Part shown: positions 35,916 through 44,263 of the stretch, piece by piece
Position numbering within the stretch: the first letter of the stretch is position 1
How the letters are laid out: each line of letters begins with the position of its first letter
Source of the DNA: Sphingomonas sp.
GTDB lineage: Bacteria; Pseudomonadota; Alphaproteobacteria; Sphingomonadales; Sphingomonadaceae
Direction of reading: 5' to 3'
Assembly (NCBI GenBank): GCA_019753375.1
Contig: JAIELC010000066.1
Span: forward strand, 1 to 47,212
DNA length: 47,212 nt
Program-made: the position numbers and the translations under genes
Notes under the pieces: generated by a model
The model's input: only the letters and a program-made list of their open reading frames with translations
Database searches by the model: none
What the model was told of the DNA's origin: nothing

Positions 35916-36290
35916 TTACGCCTGCACTGCGTCGGCAGCGACTTCAGGGGCGGGGGCGGCATCAGCCTTCTTGGCCTTCGCCTTCTTTTCCGCGGCGCCA
36001 ATGGCCACGATCTTCAGGATCGTGTGCTGCTGGCGATGACCGTTTTTACGGCGGTAATTGTGCCGGCGGCGCTTTTTGAAGACAATAACCTTGTCCGCCT
36101 TCGCCTGCGCGATGATTTCCGCAGCCACGGTCAACCCGGCGGTTGGCTTCAGCTCGGCGCCTTCGCCAGCCAGCAACACATCGCCCAGGGTGACCGAATC
36201 ACCAGCTTCGCCGTCGATCTTCTCGACGACGATCTTGTCTCCTGCGGCAACGCGATATTGCTTGCCGCCCGTGCGCACGATTGCGAACAT
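35916..36290 (-). CDS. rplU: 50S ribosomal protein L21
   Basis: A 124-residue L21 beginning [14 protein letters not shown] at the ATG 36290; the frame is open four codons further to a GTG, but the standard N-terminus sets the start. The core ends near 100 ([13 protein letters not shown]) and is followed by an Ala/Lys-rich extension of about 25 residues ([13 protein letters not shown]), as in other alphaproteobacteria. It is first in rplU-rpmA. Confidence 0.98.
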   Translation of the reverse strand: MFAIVRTGGKQYRVAAGDKIVVEKIDGEAGDSVTLGDVLLAGEGAELKPTAGLTVAAEIIAQAKADKVIVFKKRRRHNYRRKNGHRQQHTILKIVAIGAAEKKAKAKKADAAPAPEVAADAVQA

Positions 36291-36438
36291 GGCTCTAAAC
36301 ACTCTTTCAATAGATCAGCCCACGCTCGGCGGACCGGCGCGGAAAGAAGCGCCAGCTATGCCAAGCCCGGCCCGCTGTCAACCGCTTAGGCACGGGTCAA
36401 ATTCCGGGTTGGCTTGTGTTGCGTCGCAGCAACAATAA

Positions 36439-36468
36439 TTGAAATTCGGTTACAAATTTGATTATGAT
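36439..36468 (+). promoter_or_regulatory. Probable housekeeping promoter of the TonB-dependent receptor gene
   Basis: TTGAAA at 36439-36444 and TATGAT at 36463-36468 with an 18-nt spacer, in an AT-rich patch between rplU and the receptor gene. It would start transcription about 80 nt before the receptor ATG at 36557. Confidence 0.5.
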
Positions 36469-36556
36469 ATTGTTACATTGGGATGATTGAATACGATGGA
36501 GGGTGCAAAAAGCACCGGGGCAGAGCCGTGGTGGATCAGAAACGGGGAGCAAGCAG

Positions 36557-39184
36557 ATGAATCGCTTTTTATCGTCGGCACTTATTGTGTCGGTTTCACC
36601 GCTGGCGCTGTTGGCATCAGCACCCGCCGTTGCGCAAACCGCGCCGGAAACACTGCCCACCACGACCGGGCCCACAGCAGAAGAAGCGCCGCCCGCCGAT
36701 GATACAATCATCGTTACCGGCAGCCGTTTTGCTGACCGGACGGTCGCGAACAGCACCGTGCCAATCGATGTCATCTCCGGCGAGCAGCTGAACAACGGGG
36801 GCTATACCGAAACCAACAAGCTGCTGAACCAGTTGGTTCCGTCGTTCAACTTTCCACAGCCATCGCTGACTGACGGCACCGATTCGCTGCGGCCGGCAAC
36901 GCTGCGTGGTCTCGCGCCCGACCAGACGCTGGTCCTGATCAACGGCAAGCGCCGCCATGTATCGTCGCTGCTCAACCTGAACGGATCAGTGGGTCGCGGG
37001 TCGTCCGCCGTCGATCTGAACGAAATTCCGCCAATCTCGATCGAACGTATCGAGGTGCTGCGTGACGGGGCCGCGTCGCAATATGGGTCCGATGCGATTG
37101 CCGGCGTCATCAACATCCAGCTCAACAAAAAGCCGGGTGTCGAAGCGAGCGCGACTTATGGCCAATACATCACCACGCTTCGCGGCGTCAGCGATGTCAC
37201 GGGCGTGGCAACCGGCCCAACGGGCCTGCCGATCGTCACCACCGCCGGGGGCGGCGCCAATGACCTGCTGCAGCTGAACACGACGGGCAAGGACCGCAGT
37301 GTCCGCGATGGCAACACCCTGACGCTGGCAGCGCGCATCGGCTTGCCGGTCGGCGACAATGCCTATCTGGTGGTTTCCGGACAATTCCGCGACCGCGACC
37401 CGACCAACCGGTCCGGTGCCGATCCGCGCCGCCAATATAGCACCATCGGCGATCCGCGCGAACTTACCATCAACCGTTACAACCATCGCTATGGTGATGG
37501 TCAAACCGAAGACTTCAACTTCTTCATCAACGCGGGCTATGATATTCTGCCGGGCATAGAGCTCTACGCCTTTGGGAGCTACGGCATCCGCGATGGCAAC
37601 GGGGCCGGTTTCTATCGCCGCAGCAACGACGCGCGCAATCGCGACTATGCTGCCGCCGCCAATGGCTCGATCCCATTCTATCCCGATGGCTTTCTGCCGT
37701 TGATTGATTCACAGATTGAAGACGTTTCGGGTGCGGTCGGCATCAAGGGCGACCTGGGCAGTGGCTGGAACGCCGACCTGTCGGTTGTCTATGGGTCAAA
37801 CCAGCTCGATTACGCCGTCGAAAACAGCTTCAACGTGTCGCTGGGCGGGATCAACAGCCCGCGTAAGTTTGATTCCGGCGGCATCGCGGCGGGCCAGACG
37901 GTGGTCAACCTTGATTTCAACAAGAAATTCGATGTCGGCTTCATCAAGCAGTTCGGCATCGCGTTCGGCGGCGAGTATCGCAACGAGAATTTCAAGATTC
38001 GCCCGGGCGAGGTTGCCAGCTACATCAACGGCCCATTCTCGGTGGCGCCCTTCAACGGCGCTGGCGGCGCGCAGGTGTTCCCCGGTTTCCGCCCCAACAA
38101 TGCCGTCGATGCCTCGCGCGACAGCTTTGCCGCTTATGGCGAGCTTGATGCCGATGTTACCGACACGCTGACATTCCAGGCGGCCGGTCGGTACGAGAAT
38201 TATTCCGATTTCGGCAGCACGGTGAACGGCAAGTTCGCCGGGCGCTGGGAATTCCTGCCCGGCTTCGCCATCCGGGGATCGGTATCAACCGGTTTCCGCG
38301 CGCCCAGCCTTGCGCAGCAATTCTTTGCAACCACGTCGACCAACAATGTGAACGGCACGCTGATCGAAATCGGAACATTCCCGGTCTCCGATCCGGTGGC
38401 CGTCGCGCTTGGCGCAAAGCAGCTCAAGGCCGAAAAGGCGACCAACCTGGGTGGCGGCTTTGCGATCAATCCGTTCGCGGGGTTCAGCCTGACGGCGGAT
38501 TATTACAATATCCGCATCCGCGATCGCGTGGTGCTGACCGAAAATCTGCAAGGGGCTGCGGTTGTGTCGATCCTGCAGGGGGCCGGCATCAACAACGTCA
38601 CTTCGGCGCGGTTCTTCGTCAACGGCGTGAACACCAAGACGCAGGGCGTTGACATTGTCGCCACCTATCGCGCGCCGGAATTCGGCTTCGGCAAATTCCG
38701 CTTCACGATCGGGTACAACTATAACGAAACATCGATCACCAGCCGGGCCGTGTTGCCGTCACTTCCCGGCCTGATCCTGTTCGGCCGCGCGGAATCCTTC
38801 CGCCTCACCGATGGCCAGCCCCGCGACAAGCTCAACCTGGGCGTCGACTGGAGCCTGGGACCAGTATCGGCGACGTTCCGCACCAACCGCTTTGGATCGG
38901 TGTTCGTCGCCGGATCATCGACGTCGCTCGCCATCCCGCGCGGCGCCGGTGTCGCCGATTACACGTTGACGCCCAAATGGGTCAGCGACGCCGAAGTGCG
39001 CGTCAACGTTTACCGCGACATTGAACTTGCGGTCGGCGCCGACAACGTGTTCGATACCTATCCGGATCGCGCCCCTGCCGGCGGCGTGTTTGGCAACAAT
39101 GCGTTCTTCCTGCCCTATTCCAACCTGTCGCCGTTTGGCTTTAACGGCCGGTTCTTTTACGGGCGCGTCTCGGCCAAGTTCTGA
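36557..39184 (+). CDS. TonB-dependent outer membrane receptor
   Basis: An 875-residue outer-membrane transporter: signal peptide 1-27 (cleavage after APAVAQ), a Pro/Thr-rich spacer, a TonB-box-like DDTIIVTGSR at about 49-58, plug domain to about 175 (RGLAPDQTLVLINGKRRH, then RIEVLRDGAASQYGSDAIAGVINI) and a C-terminal 22-strand barrel ending in GRVSAKF with a terminal Phe. It belongs to the large group of sphingomonad receptors taking up siderophores, vitamins or plant-derived carbohydrates or aromatics; the ligand cannot be told. No sigma/anti-sigma or catabolic genes adjoin it. GGGGAG at 36544 supports the ATG at 36557. Confidence 0.93.
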   Translation: MNRFLSSALIVSVSPLALLASAPAVAQTAPETLPTTTGPTAEEAPPADDTIIVTGSRFADRTVANSTVPIDVISGEQLNNGGYTETNKLLNQLVPSFNFPQPSLTDGTDSLRPATLRGLAPDQTLVLINGKRRHVSSLLNLNGSVGRGSSAVDLNEIPPISIERIEVLRDGAASQYGSDAIAGVINIQLNKKPGVEASATYGQYITTLRGVSDVTGVATGPTGLPIVTTAGGGANDLLQLNTTGKDRSVRDGNTLTLAARIGLPVGDNAYLVVSGQFRDRDPTNRSGADPRRQYSTIGDPRELTINRYNHRYGDGQTEDFNFFINAGYDILPGIELYAFGSYGIRDGNGAGFYRRSNDARNRDYAAAANGSIPFYPDGFLPLIDSQIEDVSGAVGIKGDLGSGWNADLSVVYGSNQLDYAVENSFNVSLGGINSPRKFDSGGIAAGQTVVNLDFNKKFDVGFIKQFGIAFGGEYRNENFKIRPGEVASYINGPFSVAPFNGAGGAQVFPGFRPNNAVDASRDSFAAYGELDADVTDTLTFQAAGRYENYSDFGSTVNGKFAGRWEFLPGFAIRGSVSTGFRAPSLAQQFFATTSTNNVNGTLIEIGTFPVSDPVAVALGAKQLKAEKATNLGGGFAINPFAGFSLTADYYNIRIRDRVVLTENLQGAAVVSILQGAGINNVTSARFFVNGVNTKTQGVDIVATYRAPEFGFGKFRFTIGYNYNETSITSRAVLPSLPGLILFGRAESFRLTDGQPRDKLNLGVDWSLGPVSATFRTNRFGSVFVAGSSTSLAIPRGAGVADYTLTPKWVSDAEVRVNVYRDIELAVGADNVFDTYPDRAPAGGVFGNNAFFLPYSNLSPFGFNGRFFYGRVSAKF

Positions 39185-39202
39185 CCGAGGCACAAGATAC
39201 GG

Positions 39203-39232
39203 AAAAAGGGGGCCAATCGTCCCCCTTTTTTT
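39203..39232. terminator. Bidirectional Rho-independent terminator
   Basis: AAAAAGGGGG and CCCCCTTTTTTT separated by 8 nt (39203-39232). It ends the receptor transcript on the plus strand and, being A-rich on the other side, can also end the convergent hspQ transcript. Confidence 0.85.
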
Positions 39233-39275
39233 GTCCGGCTCGCCTGATGATCAGCCCGGCGCCGCGCGTGATGCT

Positions 39276-39656
39276 TTAGTGCCGATGCTCCCGGCGCAAC
39301 CGATATTTGCCATCGGCATATCCGGTAAACAGGCCCGAAATCGCCGGGTGATCGATCGGCTCTTCGCTCTCGTCGAGCACCAGATTTTGCTGGCTGACAT
39401 AGGCGACATAGCTGCTTTCGGCATTTTCGGCGAGCAGATGATAAAAGGGCTGGTCCTTGCGCGGGCGGATGTCGGCAGGGATAGCATCATACCATTCTTC
39501 GCTGTTCGCAAAGACGGGATCGACGTCAAATATCACCCCGCGGAAATCGAACAGCCGGTGCCGGACGACGTCACCAATGGCGAAGTTCGCATGCGCGACA
39601 GAGGGCATCGGCACGCTCAGGTCCGACGGTAAATTACGACTGGGCAACTGATCCAT
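39276..39656 (-). CDS. hspQ: Heat shock protein HspQ
   Basis: A 126-residue HspQ/YccV-type protein that binds hemimethylated DNA in vitro and acts in E. coli as a specificity factor for Lon protease. Recognised by FAIGDVVRHRLFDFRGVIFDVDPVF, the spaced DQPFYHLLAEN and VAYVSQQNL. E. coli HspQ is 105 residues; the extra N-terminus here may reflect a downstream start, with ATG 39608 (MPSVAHANF) as the alternative. It is convergent with the TonB-dependent receptor and followed by the shared terminator. Confidence 0.88.
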   Translation of the reverse strand: MDQLPSRNLPSDLSVPMPSVAHANFAIGDVVRHRLFDFRGVIFDVDPVFANSEEWYDAIPADIRPRKDQPFYHLLAENAESSYVAYVSQQNLVLDESEEPIDHPAISGLFTGYADGKYRLRREHRH

Positions 39657-39791
39657 GCTTCTAATCTAGTGACAATCGCGGGGGAGACAAGCGCCATGCT
39701 TGTGCACCGCCAATGATTGGGCTAGAGGCGCGCGCTCGACCAATCGGCGGCGGGGCTCAGAACCCCGCGCATTAGCCGAAAACCCCTTTGC

Positions 39792-39881
<90 letters not shown>

Positions 39882-40034
39882 TACACGCTTCGCCAAGCGT
39901 CCAAAGATAGCTCGATTTTCTTGATGTTCTGCTGCTCCGCGCTCCAAGTCGCAATTTGCGAGCTCAGAGCGCTTGACTTCCCTTATAATTATTTTGTTTG
40001 ATCAACATCTTAGAGGTGGGGTGGATCAGTCAGC

Positions 40035-41288
40035 ATGCAGCAATCAGCGAGGATATGCCGGGAGCTATTTGGCGCTCTTCTGCTCTTTGTACCAGCCCTT
40101 CTGTTGGGCGGCTGTGCCACTGATCAGTATATGGGGATTTCGCTCACGTCAGACGGCGATGATCGTGTCGTGCAGGCGCTGGCGGCGAAGGCGCAGCGCG
40201 GCGATAAGCAGGCGCAGTATGAGCTTGGTCGTAGGTTTGAAGACGCGACAGAACGGAATGGGTTGAAAAAGGCGATCAAGCTCTATCGTCAGGCCGCCAG
40301 CGATAACGGCGGCACGATGTGGGTCTACACGCCGTCACCCGGTGGTGGTGCGCCCGCGAGGGTGATAAAAATTGAAACGGGCGATCGATCGCACGGGCTT
40401 GTTGAAGCTCGCGCAAGATTGGCATCGCTTCAGGCGAGAAAGAGGAAAACCATGTCGGAGAACAAATACCTTTTATTTGGGCGCGATGACCGGCCAGATC
40501 CATTGCGAAGCTATGGGAACTATCCGCGTCAATATCTGCTCCACGTGTCTGATTCTGGCTCAGAGGATATTGCTGGTGCTGGTTACCCCGATAACGCCAT
40601 GGGGCGGGATGAGCAGGGCCAGCCAATCAAAATTAATGTCTTCGACACGCGCTTATATGGCGAATCGTTTACCGCCTCATATGGCCCGGGTTTGGAATGG
40701 CGCGGCCAGATCAATAATCGCAATGAAAATCTCGATCAGCAATTCTATTCCTTTGCCACTTTTATCCTGACATCCCAGCGCATTAAAGAAATCATTGAGG
40801 CTGAAGACATTCCAAACATAGAATTCGTGCCGGTGCGCATGTATTACAAGGGAACTGATGAATTCATTACATATATGTGGGTCATCAATGTCTTTAATTG
40901 GAAAAATGTATTCGATTTTGCCAATTCCGACGTCATTTTCAGTGAAAATCCTTTTGGTGAAATGTTCGAAGACAGGATTTCGCGACGTTTCGGCGACAAG
41001 CGGATCATCGACTGGAACTTTCTGAAGGTCAATGTCGATGAAACTCGCGACGGGCTGTTTCTTGCCAGAGGCCCCATGAGGTACTTCTGGAAACAAATCT
41101 TCATTTCAAAGCCGCTGGCCGACAAGATTCGCGCAGAGATCAACCCAAAATTACCGAAAGGCAAAAAGATCAGTTTCGGTCGTTTTTCGATGAACCGGTT
41201 TCTTGATCGACAGGTGGGATTTGAAGGGCAACCGGCTGAGTTCAGTCATGGCTATCAATATGCCGGCTGGATGGGCGCACCGGAATGA
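40035..41288 (+). CDS. Sel1-type lipoprotein fused to an immunity-protein-like domain
   Basis: One open frame of 417 codons joins two parts. Residues 1-138: a lipoprotein signal (lipobox LLLGGC, Cys27) and a Sel1-like repeat (AQRGDKQAQYELGRRFEDA, then AIKLYRQAASDNG), GC-rich like the host. From M140 (nt 40452): an AT-richer module of about 278 residues starting MSENKYLLFGRDDRP, with WNFLKVNVDETRDGLFLARG and KQIFISKPLADKIRAEI, which resembles immunity proteins of polymorphic toxins (Imm11/Imm43 type; not certain). AGAGGA precedes M140, so the second part may also be made alone. The stop overlaps the next start (ATGA), coupling it to a nuclease-like fragment. Reading through as one lipoprotein would put the immunity domain in the periplasm. 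Confidence 0.7.
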   Translation: MQQSARICRELFGALLLFVPALLLGGCATDQYMGISLTSDGDDRVVQALAAKAQRGDKQAQYELGRRFEDATERNGLKKAIKLYRQAASDNGGTMWVYTPSPGGGAPARVIKIETGDRSHGLVEARARLASLQARKRKTMSENKYLLFGRDDRPDPLRSYGNYPRQYLLHVSDSGSEDIAGAGYPDNAMGRDEQGQPIKINVFDTRLYGESFTASYGPGLEWRGQINNRNENLDQQFYSFATFILTSQRIKEIIEAEDIPNIEFVPVRMYYKGTDEFITYMWVINVFNWKNVFDFANSDVIFSENPFGEMFEDRISRRFGDKRIIDWNFLKVNVDETRDGLFLARGPMRYFWKQIFISKPLADKIRAEINPKLPKGKKISFGRFSMNRFLDRQVGFEGQPAEFSHGYQYAGWMGAPE

Positions 41289-41515
41289 GCGACTATGCCA
41301 GCTACGCCGATTTTATTGCAAAGATAAGAAACCAGCTTGAGTTCAAGCCCGGTGGCCGTCCGACGGGTTTTCAGCTTCATCACATCATTCCAAAAGAGGT
41401 GCTGACGCCAATTCCTGGTCCAACTGCCGGAGATTGCTTAGAAGCGGAAAAAGCTGTGGGCACGGGCAACCATTTTAAAGCGCTTGATTGGTCGCGAGGC
41501 CACGCGCTCCGCTAG
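41285..41515 (+). CDS. HNH/AHH-like nuclease toxin fragment
   Basis: A 76-residue frame coupled to the preceding gene by ATGA overlap. It contains GFQLHHIIPKEVL, the core of HNH/AHH-type toxin nucleases, but ends soon after at GHALR and lacks the later histidine/asparagine elements normally needed. No long upstream delivery region is present. It may be a degraded C-terminal tip of a polymorphic toxin, left beside its immunity gene, or a very small nuclease-like protein. Continuations in other frames after 41515 were not seen. Confidence 0.5.
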   Translation: MSDYASYADFIAKIRNQLEFKPGGRPTGFQLHHIIPKEVLTPIPGPTAGDCLEAEKAVGTGNHFKALDWSRGHALR

Positions 41516-41577
41516 ATCTTCGACGCCAACCCGCATCGGATGCGTGCCGGCTAGGCTGGACTGCCTGACCCACCGCC

Positions 41578-43191
41578 CTAGTGCGCGTCCACCGGCGCTG
41601 CCTGCCCAAGCGGCTGGGGTCTGCAGAACGGTACGATGACCAGCGCGGCGATGAACAGAAACGACATCATCCGGAACACATCGTCAAAGGCAAGCGTCAA
41701 TGCCTGGCGGCCGACCACGCGCGCGATGGTGGCGTCCGCCATCAACGCGGCGCGGTGGGGGTCCGGAACGATGCGGCCGATGCTGCGGGTAAGTTGCGTC
41801 ATTGCCTCAACGGCGGATCGCGGTGACCGACCCAGCGCTTCGGAAAGGCGAAGGGCGTGCAGCCGCGTCGCATCCTGCAACCAGGTGTTGACCACCGCGA
41901 TGCCGATGGCGCCACCCAGATTGCGCATCAGGTTGAACAGGCCTGAGGCATAGCGCAGTTCGGCGCCTTCAAAATGGCCAAGCGCCAGACCGACCGACGG
42001 CACGATACACAGCATGATCGCAAAACTCCGCACCACCTGCGGCCAGAACAATGCCGAAAATCCCCAGTCGGGCGTCATATAGCTGAACAGCCAAAGGCCA
42101 CACGCAAACAGTGTCAGGCCAAAGGTGATGACAATGCGCTGATCGACCCGCTGCGAAAGAGTGGCCGCGAGCGGTACCCCGACCAGTTGGGCGATCCCGG
42201 CAATGAAAACCGTCGTGCCAATTTCCGCCGCATTATAGCCGCGGACGCGGCCAAGAAAGATCGGCACCAGATAGGTGCCCGCGTACAAGCCGAAGCCGAT
42301 CACCAGGTTGAAGACGCACGCAAAGGCGAATGTCGGCTTTCTAAACGGTGTCAGCTTGACGATCGGGCCGGTCGACCGGAATGAGCGTTCAAGAAACAGC
42401 AGAAACGCGACCAGCGACACCCATGCCCCCGCCGCGATCATGCTGTCGCCGAACCATTCGTGCTTGGGTCCTTCTTCCAGCACATATTCCAACCCGGCGA
42501 GGAACACGGCCATCGCGCCAAGGTGCACCCAGTCGATCCGTTTCAGCATCGGCAGATTGGGCGTGTCGACCCGGACCAGGGCCAGGATCATCACGGTCAC
42601 GGCCGCGCCGGGAACGACATTGATGAAAAAGACCCAGCGCCAGCCAAGCGCATCGGTGATCCAGCCCCCGACGGTTGGGCCCAGCGTGGGGGCAAGCACG
42701 GAAACCATGCCAAGGATCGCCGGGATCATGGCCCGCTGCTTGCCCGTGAACAGGACATAGCCGGTCGCGAACACGGTTGGTACCATCGCCCCGCCGACAA
42801 ACCCCTGAACCGCGCGAAACAGGATCATCGATTCGATGCTCCACGCAAGGCCGCACGCCATGCTCGCCAGCGTGAACAGACCTGCGGACAGGGCGAACAG
42901 CCAGCGCGTCGACAATGCCTGAGCAAGAAAGGCAGAAAAGGGTATCATCACCAGTTCGGCCATCAGATAGGCGGTTTGCACCCAGCTGATTTCGTCCGGG
43001 CCGGCGCTCAGACCCGCCTGCACTTCGTTTAGCGAGGCGGCCACGATCTGGATGTCGATCAGCGCCATGAACTGCCCGAACGCCATCACCCCGAAAATCA
43101 GATATTTGCGGGCCGCGCTCATGCTGGACGGGTCGGTTACGACCATCGGCCTGCCCCGGGATCCGGCAGAATGAACAGGGATCGACGCCAA
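41578..43191 (-). CDS. DHA2 family multidrug efflux MFS transporter (EmrB-like)
   Basis: A 537-residue inner-membrane drug:H+ antiporter with 14 membrane helices. Motifs: FMALIDIQIVAASLNEVQ near the start (DHA2 motif D1), SAFLAQALSTRWLF (motif A region), and GPTVGGWITDALGWRWVFFINV (motif C, antiporter). The start is best set at TTG 43191, since GGAGG at 43204-43200 sits 8 nt upstream; ATG 43146 and 43122 are alternatives. It is divergent from a TetR gene across about 57 nt, and the membrane fusion partner is encoded with the TetR gene on the other strand, so it works with the EmrA-like protein at 44260. Confidence 0.9.
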   Translation of the reverse strand: MASIPVHSAGSRGRPMVVTDPSSMSAARKYLIFGVMAFGQFMALIDIQIVAASLNEVQAGLSAGPDEISWVQTAYLMAELVMIPFSAFLAQALSTRWLFALSAGLFTLASMACGLAWSIESMILFRAVQGFVGGAMVPTVFATGYVLFTGKQRAMIPAILGMVSVLAPTLGPTVGGWITDALGWRWVFFINVVPGAAVTVMILALVRVDTPNLPMLKRIDWVHLGAMAVFLAGLEYVLEEGPKHEWFGDSMIAAGAWVSLVAFLLFLERSFRSTGPIVKLTPFRKPTFAFACVFNLVIGFGLYAGTYLVPIFLGRVRGYNAAEIGTTVFIAGIAQLVGVPLAATLSQRVDQRIVITFGLTLFACGLWLFSYMTPDWGFSALFWPQVVRSFAIMLCIVPSVGLALGHFEGAELRYASGLFNLMRNLGGAIGIAVVNTWLQDATRLHALRLSEALGRSPRSAVEAMTQLTRSIGRIVPDPHRAALMADATIARVVGRQALTLAFDDVFRMMSFLFIAALVIVPFCRPQPLGQAAPVDAH

Positions 43192-43247
43192 ACTACTTGC
43201 CTCCAACAGTCATTATATTATGTGTATCATATAAACGGAGGTGACAA
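43192..43247. promoter_or_regulatory. Divergent promoter/operator region of the efflux locus
   Basis: The gap between the EmrB-like and TetR genes contains an AT-rich, imperfectly palindromic stretch (about 43211-43233, TATTATGTG/TATCATATA) that is a plausible TetR-family operator and holds the promoters of both transcripts. Confidence 0.4.
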
Positions 43248-43838
43248 GTGCGATATGCCGACACTCACAAAGCGGAAACGCGCCAGCGCGTGCTGAAAGT
43301 CGCTGCCCGCGAAATCCGCGCCAAGGGCCCGGACAATGTTGCGGTGGCGGGGGTGATGGCGTCGGCAGGGCTGACGCATGGCGGCTTTTACGCGCATTTC
43401 GGGTCGAAACAGGCGCTGATCAGCGAAGCGATTGGCACCATGTTCGATGACGCGCGGCAGCGGATCGCCACCATCGACAGCGAGGATCCCAAAACGGCAT
43501 TGCGCCGCTATGTCGATTTCTATTTGTCGAAGGGCCATCGCGACGGCCGCGACCGCGGCTGTCCGCTGCCCGCGCTGGCCGGGGATCTGGTGCGATCCGG
43601 GGCGGCCGCCCGCGAACAATTCGGGGCGGGCGTCGCTGGCCTGACCAACCGGCTGGCAAACAGTCTCAATCGCATGGGGGTCGACAACGCCAGTGCCGAA
43701 GCGTCGTCGATGCTGGCGCAAATGGTGGGCGCCGTCGTCTTGTCGCGCGCGGTGGATGATGCTGCGCAGGCGGATGCGATCCTTGCGGATGCGCATGCGG
43801 CCATCGTTGAACGCTATGGGCTGGGGCGCGTTCAGTGA
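43248..43838 (+). CDS. TetR family regulator of the efflux locus
   Basis: A 196-residue TetR protein: HTH at about 8-55 (ETRQRVLKVAAREIRAKGPDNV, GLTHGGFYAHFGSKQAL), then a helical ligand domain including DFYLSKGHRDGRDRGCPLPALAGDL, as found in AcrR/QacR-like regulators. It starts at GTG 43248 with GGAGGTGA upstream. Divergence from the EmrB-like gene and overlap (GTGA) with the thioesterase gene make it the likely repressor of the whole locus. Confidence 0.9.
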   Translation: MRYADTHKAETRQRVLKVAAREIRAKGPDNVAVAGVMASAGLTHGGFYAHFGSKQALISEAIGTMFDDARQRIATIDSEDPKTALRRYVDFYLSKGHRDGRDRGCPLPALAGDLVRSGAAAREQFGAGVAGLTNRLANSLNRMGVDNASAEASSMLAQMVGAVVLSRAVDDAAQADAILADAHAAIVERYGLGRVQ

Positions 43839-44263
43839 CGGCGCCGGCAGGCATCGATGTCGCGCGCGCGCTCGTTGCCGCCGGGGGCAAGCCGCCCATC
43901 GGTCACACGCTCGCTTTTGCGCTGGTCGAAGTTGAGGAAGGGCGCGCGGTGTTTGAAGGTGACCCTGGGCCAGAAACCTACAACCCGATGGGAACGGTCC
44001 ATGGGGGCTATGCCGCGACGCTGCTCGATTCCGCGTGCGGCATCGCGACGGTTACGCGACTCAAAGCCGGGCAGGCGATGACCACGCTTGAGCTCAAGGT
44101 CGCCTATCACCGAGCGATGACCGAGGCGACCGGCAAGGTCCGCGCCGAAGGGGTGGTGATATCGATCGGGCGACGGGTTGCCTTTGTCGAGGCCAAGCTG
44201 ACCGATGCGGCGGGGCGGCTTCTGGCATCTGCCACATCAACGCTGCTGGTTATCGATCAATGA
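43835..44263 (+). CDS. PaaI-type hotdog-fold thioesterase
   Basis: A 142-residue hotdog protein of the PaaI/YdiI group hydrolysing acyl- or aryl-CoA thioesters in the cytosol. NPMGTVHGGYAATLLDSACGIA (about 50-71) carries the active-site pattern with the HGG motif and D65, and the late strands show TGKVRAEGVVISIGRRVAFVEAKL. It is coupled on both sides by 4-nt overlaps to the TetR gene and the EmrA-like gene, so it is part of the efflux operon. Confidence 0.88.
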   Translation: MTAPAGIDVARALVAAGGKPPIGHTLAFALVEVEEGRAVFEGDPGPETYNPMGTVHGGYAATLLDSACGIATVTRLKAGQAMTTLELKVAYHRAMTEATGKVRAEGVVISIGRRVAFVEAKLTDAAGRLLASATSTLLVIDQ

